DNA from: an uncultured Clostridia bacterium
GTDB lineage: Bacteria > Bacillota > Clostridia > Saccharofermentanales > Saccharofermentanaceae
DNA: 64,000 nucleotides
Assembly: GCA_946537885.1 (NCBI GenBank)
Contig: CAMNGC010000008.1
Span: 23,475-87,474 of the forward strand
Direction of reading: 5' to 3'
Position 1 is the first letter of the stretch. Each line of letters opens with the position of its first letter. The notes under the pieces were generated by a model, which did no database searches, was not told the origin of the DNA, and saw only the letters and a list, made by a program, of their open reading frames with translations. Of this stretch, positions 57,054 through 64,000 are shown one piece after another. Position numbers and translations under genes: made by a program.

Positions 57054-59111
57054 ATGCACAGATTTGATGCAAAGTTTAAGAGAACAGTCGCAGCGACACT
57101 TGCGGCAGCTTTTATGTTGTCGGCTTGTTCGATCGACGAAGACAAGCTTCAGGAAGGTCTGGATGATCTGGCAGATGCAGTAGCCGGCACGGATGCAACT
57201 GAAGAAGAGACTGTTGAGACTACTGTAGAGGATCCGTCAGCCGTAACAGAAGGGACGGATACTGAAGAGACTGAGATCGAGGAGACAGAGATCGCTACTT
57301 CCACACCTACGCCGTCCCCGAAGCCTACCAACACCCCTACCCCAACCCCCGACCCTCACCCTGCAATAAGAGCCGAGTATGTCGGAATGACTGCCGAAGA
57401 GATCTGCAGCATGCTGACACTTGAGGAGAAGGCGGCACAGATGGTCGAAGGCGCAGTCTATGCTCTGTCTGCCGATGATATGAACAGCGAATGCTACGGC
57501 TCTGTTCTGGGAAGATTCGACGCATGGCCCTTCCCTACGGATGCCCAGTGGCTTAATACTGTTAACACCTATCAGGCAGCGGCTATCACTTCCGAGACTG
57601 GTATCCCTTTCATCTATGGTCAGGATTCCGTTCACGGCATTAATACTGCAAGCGGCTGTGTCATCTTCCCCCACAACATAAATATCGGCGCTGCCAACGA
57701 TCCCGAGCTTGCCTATGAGATCGGCGTTGTTACCGGAAGCGATATCCTCCATACAGGAATGATAATGAACTTCGCCCCTTGCGTGGCTGACGCTCAGGAT
57801 CCGAGGTGGGGACGCACATATGAATCCTATTCTTCCGACCTTGGCAGAGTCACTGACCTGTCCGTGGCTTATTCTGAGGGCATGCTCTCTCAGGGCGTTA
57901 TCGTCTGCGCCAAGCACTTTTTCGCTGATGGCGCCGTTATATACGGAACAGGCGAAGGTGAGAATCTGATCGACAGAGGCGATGCTCAACTGACAGACGA
58001 GGAGATCCAAGCAAGGCTTGATGTTTATCAGGCTCTGGTCGATTCCGGAGTGCAGGTCATCATGCCGTCCCACTCTTCGCTTAACGGCACTAAGATGCAT
58101 GAGTACACAGAGTATCTCATGATGCTGAAGAACGAGATGGGCTTTGACGGTATGATCATTACCGACTGGGAGTCCCTGCATAACTGCTCCGGCGACAGTT
58201 TCGAGGAGAATGTTATCCTCTGCGTCAATGCCGGATGTGACATGCTGATGGAAGCAGCTGACTACGAAGAAGCAAGACAGGTCATTATCGATGCCGTAAA
58301 CGACGGGAGGATCTCCCAGGAAAGGGTTGACGATGCAGTTACGCGAATACTTCGTGTAAAGATCGAAGCGGGACTTTTCGATGATCCGTATTTTGAGAAC
58401 AGGGAGCCGGCCTATGAGTGGGATTCAGACTATTCACACGAGCTGGCGAGACAAGCTGCAGCCGAGTCTTTCGTAGTCCTTAAGGATGACGGTCCCATGG
58501 AGCTGACCGAGGGCATGCGTGTATTCGTAACAGGCCCCGCAGCTGACGATATGGGAGTTCTTTGCGGCGGCTGGACAAATAATTGGCAGGGAATGAGCGA
58601 TGACGAGGCAGGATTTCAGTGGCGCGAGGGCAATACGATCCTCGATGCGCTTGAGGAAGCTTCCGAGACTGTCGGCTTTGAGATAGTAACTGATGAGGAT
58701 GAGATAGACAGCTGCGATGTAGTTCTTCTCTGTGTCGGTGAGACTCCCTATGCAGAATGGTACGGTGACGCCGAGAATCTTTCGATTACAGGCGATCTGG
58801 CGCTCCCCGGCAATGCCGAGGCTATCGCTCTGGCTGAAGAAGCTGATATCCCCACCATTACCCTGATCGTTGCGGGACGTAATGTTCTCATCTCCAACTA
58901 TATTGACGACTGGGCAACGGTTATTATGTGCTATCTGCCCGGTACAGAAGGCGGAAATGCCGTTGCTGATGTTCTGACAGGTGTGTCTGAGGCAGGCGGA
59001 ACTCTTCCAATGCCTTATTATGCATCCGAAGGACAGATCGGGTCTGACGAGTGCTGGCACAATGTCGGATACAGCGCCACCGTAACAAGCGAGACAACAG
59101 CTGACGCATAA
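57054..59111 (+). CDS. GH3 beta-glucosidase/glucan hydrolase lipoprotein
   Basis: The 685-residue precursor has a lipobox LSAC (Cys25), then SIDEDKLQEGLDDLADAV, an acidic segment, a TPTP stalk (about 84-102) and a GH3 catalytic domain from about 108. The domain includes IPFIYGQDSVHGINTASG, DPRWGRTYESYS, CAKHFFADG (KHF at 287-289) and the nucleophile Asp371 in GMIITDWESL. The second GH3 domain runs to the C terminus (LCVGETPYAEWYGD, NVLISNYIDDW). Such proteins resemble exo-1,4/1,3-beta-glucan glucosidases that release glucose from oligosaccharides outside the cell. It is anchored on the membrane surface and co-transcribed with the lipoprotein 13 bases downstream. Exact linkage specificity is not known. 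Confidence 0.9.
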   Translation: MHRFDAKFKRTVAATLAAAFMLSACSIDEDKLQEGLDDLADAVAGTDATEEETVETTVEDPSAVTEGTDTEETEIEETEIATSTPTPSPKPTNTPTPTPDPHPAIRAEYVGMTAEEICSMLTLEEKAAQMVEGAVYALSADDMNSECYGSVLGRFDAWPFPTDAQWLNTVNTYQAAAITSETGIPFIYGQDSVHGINTASGCVIFPHNINIGAANDPELAYEIGVVTGSDILHTGMIMNFAPCVADAQDPRWGRTYESYSSDLGRVTDLSVAYSEGMLSQGVIVCAKHFFADGAVIYGTGEGENLIDRGDAQLTDEEIQARLDVYQALVDSGVQVIMPSHSSLNGTKMHEYTEYLMMLKNEMGFDGMIITDWESLHNCSGDSFEENVILCVNAGCDMLMEAADYEEARQVIIDAVNDGRISQERVDDAVTRILRVKIEAGLFDDPYFENREPAYEWDSDYSHELARQAAAESFVVLKDDGPMELTEGMRVFVTGPAADDMGVLCGGWTNNWQGMSDDEAGFQWREGNTILDALEEASETVGFEIVTDEDEIDSCDVVLLCVGETPYAEWYGDAENLSITGDLALPGNAEAIALAEEADIPTITLIVAGRNVLISNYIDDWATVIMCYLPGTEGGNAVADVLTGVSEAGGTLPMPYYASEGQIGSDECWHNVGYSATVTSETTADA

Positions 59112-59124
59112 TCAGGAGCGGCAT

Positions 59125-60846
59125 ATGATGAATCACCGTAAGATTACAAGCCTGATTCTCGTAGCAGCAGTCCTTGCTACACCCCTCTCGGGCTGTTCCA
59201 AGAATGACAAGACGGCCAAGGCCGAGAAAGCGGCCGAGGAGACTGTGACCGGTTACTGCGATAATCTTATCGCCGGCAAGATCGATAAGAATAACGAACT
59301 GGTTGTTAACGGCGATGATAAGGTCGCTTCCATGATGTCCACGGCAGAATATCCGTCGCTGATCGAAGCGATCCTCCTTAACTCTTCTTACGAGATCATC
59401 GAAAGTGATATCTCCACGGATTCCGGCAAGGGCGATATAACCGTATCGTTTACTACGATCGATGTTTCATCGCTTCTGACAGATTCGGGACTTATTCCCG
59501 ATGAGGAGACATTTATCGGAACGATCAATGACGTCGCCGGTGACGAAAGGTTTATGGTCACGGAGGAGCTGACTATCAAAGTTAAAGAGGTTGATGAGGA
59601 TTGGCTGATCACCGGAAAAGGAACAGAGGCTTTTGCAGACTATCTGCTATCTCTGATAGATGGAATCCATTTCAGCAAGGTTAGCGAAGATGAGGCTGTC
59701 GATTATGTATCCGAATACTTTGATCTGCTTGTTGCAGGTGACCTTGACGGAGCTGCAGCCATGACAGATCCTGCTGCCGAGCTGATACCCGATAATGACG
59801 CAACAAGCACGGAACTGGCGTCCCTTTACCTCTCCAGGATAACCGATATCTCATGCGAATCTGTTAATGCCACATATGAATGGGTAACGGTTTCCGTATC
59901 CGCGACCGCGCCAAATATCAATGAAGTCGCACAATCCGTTGCCGAAGACGAGGCTTTCTTCTCGGCTGTCATGGCTGAGACTATCTATGCCGGCGTCAAC
60001 AATCTGGATGTCGACAGTTATCTTGATGAAACATGTGGAGACCTTGCAGTCGAGACCTTTACTCATGCCTTGGATCAGGCATCGACGACTACTTTCTCCT
60101 GGGAAGGCAATGTCATTCGCGACGAAAGCGGAGATCTGTACATCAGTTCTGACACCGAGGTCATGCCTGACATTTCCGATATCGACTACACCGATGCATT
60201 CATGACACAGTGCCTCGGTAACGCTATCGAATCCCTTCATAACGACGGCAGGGTCGACGACGACACGCTGGCAGAACTCTACTCCACGACTTTCGGCTCA
60301 TACCCTGATTGGTACGGACAAAACCCTGACGGTCTCGGAAGTGACGGCCTTGGCCCGGACGAGTTCTATCTGCCGACCTCTGCCACCTTGATCCACGACC
60401 CGGATGCCTGTCCGCCCCCTGAGGCTGACTTGGAACCCTATACATACACGGAATCCGAGGATCTGTCCAAAGTTATTTTCGAGACTGCAGATTCTTCAGA
60501 TGACCTTATTCAGGGGCCTTTTGATGAGATTAACAGCTATAACATAGATTCGGATTGCATAATCCTGCACATAGTTACAAAGAACCCGCATTCTATCGAA
60601 GAGAGTTTTATCTACGATGTTTACCGGGATGGTGAATATGTCGGATCGTCCAACGTAAGACCCTATCTGCGCTTTGACCAAAGCTCCGTTATCTCTTCTG
60701 ATCTATACATCTTTTATGTAGATCCGAACAGCAGTGACGTCCAACATCTAAGTCAGGGAGATTATACCTTCGTGATCCATAATGCCGACGATGGACATGA
60801 CTCGATCTTAACGACTGTAGGTATTGATGTTTATGTGACAGAATAA
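59125..60846 (+). CDS. Lipoprotein with repeated domains, unknown function
   Basis: The 573-residue precursor has a lipobox LSGC (Cys25) and at least two related alpha+beta domains. The pattern VTGYCDNLIAGKIDKNNELVVNGDD in the first (about 40-180) recurs as VSEYFDLLVAGDLDGAAAMTDPAAE in the second (about 190-350), with WLITGKGTEAFADYL-type strands between them. A C-terminal domain (about 440-573) resembles a beta sandwich (FIYDVYRDGEYVGSSNVRPYLRFD, GDYTFVIHNADDG). NTF2-like or DUF5105-like folds are possible. It sits in the GH3 operon on the outer membrane face. No catalytic motif was recognised. The inverted repeat at 60866-60921 closes the unit. Confidence 0.75.
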   Translation: MMNHRKITSLILVAAVLATPLSGCSKNDKTAKAEKAAEETVTGYCDNLIAGKIDKNNELVVNGDDKVASMMSTAEYPSLIEAILLNSSYEIIESDISTDSGKGDITVSFTTIDVSSLLTDSGLIPDEETFIGTINDVAGDERFMVTEELTIKVKEVDEDWLITGKGTEAFADYLLSLIDGIHFSKVSEDEAVDYVSEYFDLLVAGDLDGAAAMTDPAAELIPDNDATSTELASLYLSRITDISCESVNATYEWVTVSVSATAPNINEVAQSVAEDEAFFSAVMAETIYAGVNNLDVDSYLDETCGDLAVETFTHALDQASTTTFSWEGNVIRDESGDLYISSDTEVMPDISDIDYTDAFMTQCLGNAIESLHNDGRVDDDTLAELYSTTFGSYPDWYGQNPDGLGSDGLGPDEFYLPTSATLIHDPDACPPPEADLEPYTYTESEDLSKVIFETADSSDDLIQGPFDEINSYNIDSDCIILHIVTKNPHSIEESFIYDVYRDGEYVGSSNVRPYLRFDQSSVISSDLYIFYVDPNSSDVQHLSQGDYTFVIHNADDGHDSILTTVGIDVYVTE

Positions 60847-60865
60847 GATATATAAACAAGCCTTC

Positions 60866-60921
60866 AAGACCTCACGTATAATTGCCACACTAATAAGGTA
60901 GAAATTATATCGTGGGGTCTT
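60866..60921 (+). terminator. Long inverted repeat behind the GH3 operon
   Basis: AAGACCTCACG-TATAATT pairs with AATTATA-T-CGTGGGGTCTT around a 19-base loop, followed by TTAAAAT. It is the likely terminator. Because it lies 43-98 bases before the next ATG and contains TATAAT, it could also be a regulatory element of the DUF4214 gene. Confidence 0.6.
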
Positions 60922-60963
60922 TAAAATATAAGGACCATCGAAAAGGATTTGGGAGGAATAAAC

Positions 60964-62262
60964 ATGAGAAAAGCTTTTCTTTATGCTGCGGCAGCAGTCG
61001 CGGCGATCGCAGTCGCTCTTGCCCCCGGTGCTTCCAAAGGAGCACAGGCCGACCCATTAAGCTTCACGGATGGCAATGCGACCTACACTGTTAATGATGA
61101 AGGAACCGCGGTCACGCTGACTTCATGGGACAGCGCCGACACGAGCGAGGAGATCACAATCCCCGAGACGGCTACTGACGGTGAGAATGCATATGATGTA
61201 ACAGCTGTCGGCGAGAATGTTTTCGCTATGAATGAGACTGTAAACAAGATTACAATCCCGGCAACGGTAACAGCTCTTGGGGACGGAGCGCTTGCCGGCA
61301 ATAATCTTAAGGATGTAACCCTTCTCGGAACTACGGCCTGCACGCTCGGAACAGATGTCTTTAATGCTGAAGCAAAGGTCACTATCCCGGCTGATTCCAC
61401 CGGCTACGACACTGAAGCCTGGAGCGGGATCGAAGTCGTTACCGCTTCTTCAGATGCCCAAGAGCCCGAAGATACTCCTACGCCCACACCTGAGCCTTCC
61501 GTAACTGATGCTCCCGTAGCCGAACCTGACGGAACCGTGGCAGACTTTGTCGAGAGACTTTATAATGTAGCGCTCGGACGCCCCTCTGAGCCCGAAGGCA
61601 AGGCAGACTGGATAGACCGTGTCACAAACGGCGGCTATACAGGAGCAGATCTGGCACACGGCTTCCTCTTCTCACCCGAGTTCCTTGATAAGAAACTCGA
61701 TACATCCGAGTTTTTGGATGTGCTTTACAGAACTTTTTTCGATAGAGAAGCGGATGAATACGGCAAGGCAGACTGGACAAACCGTATGGCAAACGGCTGG
61801 ACGGCAAGAGATGTTATCGACGGCTTTATCGGGTCAGACGAATGGGCAGAGCTCTGTGCTAAGTACGGAATTGAATCCGGCCGTGAGGATCTCGGACAGT
61901 CCGCTGCAGCCGATAATGTAACAGCATTTGTTACGCGCCTATATTCCACTTGTCTTGGAAGGACTCCTGACGCGAACGGCCTGACCGACTGGTCCAACCA
62001 GCTGAAGGAAAAGGCTATCACGGGAACAGCTGTAGCCAGAGGATTTTTCTTCAGTCCTGAGTTCCTCGACGCCCACTATTCCGACGCCGAGTATGTCACC
62101 AGGCTTTACCGTACCTTCCTTAACAGAACGCCCGACACGGACGGCTTCAACGACTGGACCGGAAGACTTGCCGGCGGCACGAGCCGCGAGGATGTTTTCT
62201 ACGGCTTCGCAAACTCCGACGAGTTCGGGCTCATCTGCGACTCCTACGGAATCCTTCGCTGA
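60964..62262 (+). CDS. Secreted protein with BspA-like repeats and four DUF4214 repeats
   Basis: The 432-residue precursor has a Sec signal (about residues 1-27), then a short BspA/LRR_5-like region (about 28-165) with ITIPETATDGENAYDVTAVGENVF and KITIPATVTALGDGALAGNNL. A PTPTP linker follows (about 167-190). Two pairs of DUF4214 units (about 195-432) come next: FVERLYNVALGRPSEPEGKADWIDRV, LYRTFFDREADEYGKADWTNRM, FVTRLYSTCLGRTPDANGLTDWSNQL and LYRTFLNRTPDTDGFNDWTGRL. DUF4214 often occurs on secreted Clostridial proteins linked to the cell surface. GGGAGG seven bases before ATG 60964 decides the start. Role unknown, probably surface binding. Confidence 0.88.
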   Translation: MRKAFLYAAAAVAAIAVALAPGASKGAQADPLSFTDGNATYTVNDEGTAVTLTSWDSADTSEEITIPETATDGENAYDVTAVGENVFAMNETVNKITIPATVTALGDGALAGNNLKDVTLLGTTACTLGTDVFNAEAKVTIPADSTGYDTEAWSGIEVVTASSDAQEPEDTPTPTPEPSVTDAPVAEPDGTVADFVERLYNVALGRPSEPEGKADWIDRVTNGGYTGADLAHGFLFSPEFLDKKLDTSEFLDVLYRTFFDREADEYGKADWTNRMANGWTARDVIDGFIGSDEWAELCAKYGIESGREDLGQSAAADNVTAFVTRLYSTCLGRTPDANGLTDWSNQLKEKAITGTAVARGFFFSPEFLDAHYSDAEYVTRLYRTFLNRTPDTDGFNDWTGRLAGGTSREDVFYGFANSDEFGLICDSYGILR

Positions 62263-62320
62263 TCTGTATTGAACAGGAATGCCGTGAGTCAGTAGGAAAA
62301 CTGATAAATGTATACTTAGA

Positions 62321-62346
62321 AGAGGCAGGCTGCCGGGCCTGCCTCT
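62321..62346 (+). terminator. Terminator of the DUF4214 gene
   Basis: AGAGGCAGGC pairs perfectly with GCCTGCCTCT around a six-base loop. Only a short T-rich stretch (TTTCTGTG) follows, so termination may be partial. Confidence 0.6.
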
Positions 62347-62370
62347 TTCTGTGCTTTGTGTCTGCGTGCT

Positions 62371-62492
62371 GTCTCCAAAATGTGTCCCTGTTTTTTCGGT
62401 TCGTAGACAAAAGCTCTTGTTTTCAGAGACAGTCTCCAAATCATGTCCCTGTTTCTATAGATTGTAGACAAAATCATACATTTTCAGAGACA
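62371..62492. repeat. Two tandem 61-base repeats
   Basis: Units 62371-62431 and 62432-62492 share GTCTCCAAA, TGTCCCTGTTT, GTAGACAAAA and TTTTCAGAGACA with variable stretches between. Each unit begins GTCTC and ends GAGAC, so unit ends form inverted repeats, and GTC begins again after the second unit. No gene lies here. The rest of 62493-62585 shows nothing clear. Confidence 0.75.
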
Positions 62493-62585
62493 GTCAAGTT
62501 TTAAGGCATCATAAGTTGATTAGATGATTTTCGAAAAGGTTCATAAACAAAAATGCTTTGTCAACTAAATATCAAATAATCCTTG

Positions 62586-62615
62586 TTGCATTAGACTCTC
62601 CTCTTAAATTAAAAT
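62586..62615 (+). promoter_or_regulatory. Candidate promoter of the BspA-type gene
   Basis: TTGCAT (62586-62591) and TAAAAT (62610-62615) are 18 bases apart. The leader is about 25 bases, with GGAGGA at 62635-62640 before the ATG at 62647. Confidence 0.45.
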
Positions 62616-62646
62616 AGCTATCGGGTATTATTCTGGAGGACAGTTT

Positions 62647-64000
62647 ATGAGAAAGCATTTTGGGATTCTTACGTTGTTGGCAGCCATGATTGCTGCTATT
62701 TTTGTACCTTTCTGCGGAGTTTCTGTTGCCGCTTCCGGTGATAACGAAGTTGCAATAGGCGATTACTACTACACTTTCGCAAATGGCGAAGCTGCTCTTT
62801 ATGGGTGTGTTAAATCGGTATCCGGTAACATAACTCTTCCGGCAAATGTAGATTACCAAGGAAAAAACTACCCAATAACCAAGATCAGAACTTCTGCTTT
62901 TTACGGGCAAAAGATAACATCGGTTAAGATCAGCAAGAATATAAAAGAGATCGGTGAATCTTCTTTTATGAACTGCACCAGTCTAACTACGGTTACCTTC
63001 GATAACAATACCGTATTGACTACGATCGGCCGTAATGCCTTTGAGTCAGATACAGCTCTGACAAGCATCACTCTTCCTAATTCTGTCACGACAATCGGTG
63101 ATAATGCCTTCTGGGGTTGCACGAAGCTTGCAACGTTCAGTTACCCCACTTCCCTTAAGTCGATCGGAGTATATGCTTTCCAGGATTGCTCCAAACTCCC
63201 GGATTGTACTTTGCCTGACAGTGTTACTACTATAGGGTACGGCGCATTTAACGGATGCACTTCCATAAAGACAGTCAGGATCCCTGCTTCGCTTACGACT
63301 CTGGCGGAGGGACAGACAGCAAATACAGTTGGCGTTTTCCAGGGCTGTACTTCTCTGACAACAGTTATCGGCTACTACAATTCATCTCTGAAGACCATTC
63401 CTGCAAATATGTTCAACGGATGTTCTTCTCTTTCATCGATAACCTTCCCCTTGGGGATCGAGACTATTGAAGACAAAGCATTCTACAGTTGCGGCAGTCT
63501 TTCTTCTATTGTGATTCCCGGTTCTATCAAGTCCATTGGGACAGCCTCTTTCTGCGATTGTCCTGCCCTCAAGGATGTAAAGATCGCAGCTACCACGGCT
63601 CCTTCTGTTGTATATGGAAGCAGAACAGATAACTCAAAGAATTCATTCATGAGGACAAAAGTAACTTTTACATACCCTAACGGTGCCAGCGGATACACTT
63701 CCGGCTCTTGGGCAAATTACCCCAATAAAAAAGCAGGAACTGTTGTAGTTCCTACGCCGCCTTCGGCTACGCCTACGCCCGAACCTACAACAGTAACACC
63801 CAAGCCTACAGTGGTTACGCCCAAGCCTACAGTGGTTACGCCCAAGCCTACGGTGGTTACACCCAAGCCTACAGTGGTTACACCCAAGCCTACGGTGGTT
63901 ACGCCCAAGCCTACGGTGGTTACGCCCAAGCCTACGGTGGTTACGCCCAAGCCTACGGTGGTTACACCCAAGCCTACGGTGGTTACACCCAAGCCTACGG
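62647..64000 (+). CDS. BspA-type leucine-rich repeat surface protein, cut by the right edge
   Basis: I read 451 codons from ATG 62647 to the edge with no stop. A Sec signal (about residues 1-31) is followed by about eleven LRR_5 units (about 45-350). Typical lines are LTTVTFDNNTVLTTIGRNAFESD, LPNSVTTIGDNAFWGCTKL, LPDSVTTIGYGAFNGCTSI and IPGSIKSIGTASFCDCPAL. Then comes a stalk made of TVVTPKP units. BspA-type repeats serve adhesion and protein binding in anaerobes such as Bacteroides, Treponema and Clostridia. The C terminus, likely with a cell-wall anchor or DUF4214 domain, lies outside the window. GGAGGA six bases before the ATG fixes the start. Confidence 0.88.
   Translation, partial: MRKHFGILTLLAAMIAAIFVPFCGVSVAASGDNEVAIGDYYYTFANGEAALYGCVKSVSGNITLPANVDYQGKNYPITKIRTSAFYGQKITSVKISKNIKEIGESSFMNCTSLTTVTFDNNTVLTTIGRNAFESDTALTSITLPNSVTTIGDNAFWGCTKLATFSYPTSLKSIGVYAFQDCSKLPDCTLPDSVTTIGYGAFNGCTSIKTVRIPASLTTLAEGQTANTVGVFQGCTSLTTVIGYYNSSLKTIPANMFNGCSSLSSITFPLGIETIEDKAFYSCGSLSSIVIPGSIKSIGTASFCDCPALKDVKIAATTAPSVVYGSRTDNSKNSFMRTKVTFTYPNGASGYTSGSWANYPNKKAGTVVVPTPPSATPTPEPTTVTPKPTVVTPKPTVVTPKPTVVTPKPTVVTPKPTVVTPKPTVVTPKPTVVTPKPTVVTPKPTVVTPKPT
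63784..64000 (+). repeat. 21-base coding repeat (PTVVTPK)
   Basis: From 63784 a 21-base unit repeats in frame ten times and continues past the edge. The first unit differs most (CCTACAACAGTAACACCCAAG). Later units differ only at silent third bases (ACA/ACG, ACC/ACG), which suggests recent slippage or unequal crossing over. It encodes a rigid Pro/Lys/Val stalk. Confidence 0.95.

Noticed and set aside
63717..63992. Open frame on the minus strand encoding a VTTVGLG repeat
   Set aside because: It is the reverse strand of the 21-base repeat in the BspA-type gene; it has no ribosome binding site or own sequence character.
1..64000. tRNA, rRNA, transposase, phage or toxin-antitoxin genes
   Set aside because: I looked for the usual cloverleaf and conserved rRNA blocks and for DDE, integrase or toxin motifs in all gene products and saw none.

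Overview
The window looks like the chromosome of an anaerobic, fibre-degrading Gram-positive bacterium of the class Clostridia. The main signs are the hprK-murB-rapZ-whiA gene order, strong AAGGAGG-type ribosome binding sites, TTGACA/TATAAT promoters, many lipoproteins with Pro/Thr linkers, BspA-type leucine-rich repeats with DUF4214, and paired cellobiose and cellodextrin phosphorylases. I infer a gut, rumen or digester lineage near Lachnospiraceae/Oscillospiraceae; the species cannot be named from sequence alone. I see no rRNA, tRNA, CRISPR array, transposase or phage gene.

Layout. 1-2.6 kb: three minus-strand genes of unknown role (PQQ-type propeller anchor protein, small protein, truncated membrane protein). 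2.7-6.3 kb: hprK, murB, rapZ, whiA, joined by stop/start overlaps. 6.4-10.2 kb: ferrous iron locus (FeoB-associated protein, feoB, two feoA genes, a heavy-metal-domain protein) with three operator-like palindromes TTAG-N6-CTAA. 10.4-13.7 kb: an unusual trio of GshA-type ligase, class II amidotransferase and a second glutamate-cysteine ligase-like protein. 13.8-26 kb: cellodextrin uptake and phosphorolysis (binding lipoprotein, MalF-type permease with a roughly 500-residue insert, MalG-type permease, cellobiose phosphorylase, cellodextrin phosphorylase, acyltransferase). 26.2-40.5 kb: a lipoprotein, then a seven-gene locus with three very large lipoproteins that look like a sensor/propeller fused to a solute-binding domain, two sugar-type permeases, a coiled-coil adaptor and a MacB-core protein; neither ABC locus encodes an ATPase.

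40.5-49.2 kb: CbiG-like protein, D-2-hydroxyacid dehydrogenase, small membrane protein, TrpB2, AspT/YidE-like transporter, two membrane-anchored proteins of unknown role and an orphan zinc-binding lipoprotein behind a Fur-family-like box. 49.2-53.7 kb: a four-gene phosphonate pathway that should make 2-aminoethylphosphonate and activate it with CTP; the last enzyme is fused to a DNA-binding domain. 54-56.8 kb: UDP-glucose dehydrogenase and an amino-acid permease. 57-64 kb (plus strand): GH3 glucosidase lipoprotein, another lipoprotein, a DUF4214 surface protein and a BspA-type protein that runs off the right edge in a seven-residue repeat.

How it fits together. Cellodextrins trimmed outside by the GH3 enzyme can be imported by the ABC system and cut inside by phosphate, saving ATP; HprK would link this to carbon catabolite control. 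The phosphonate genes and Ugd point to a decorated cell surface. A dispersed family of nested palindromes (five units at three sites, each behind a gene's 3' end) is the most distinctive non-coding feature.
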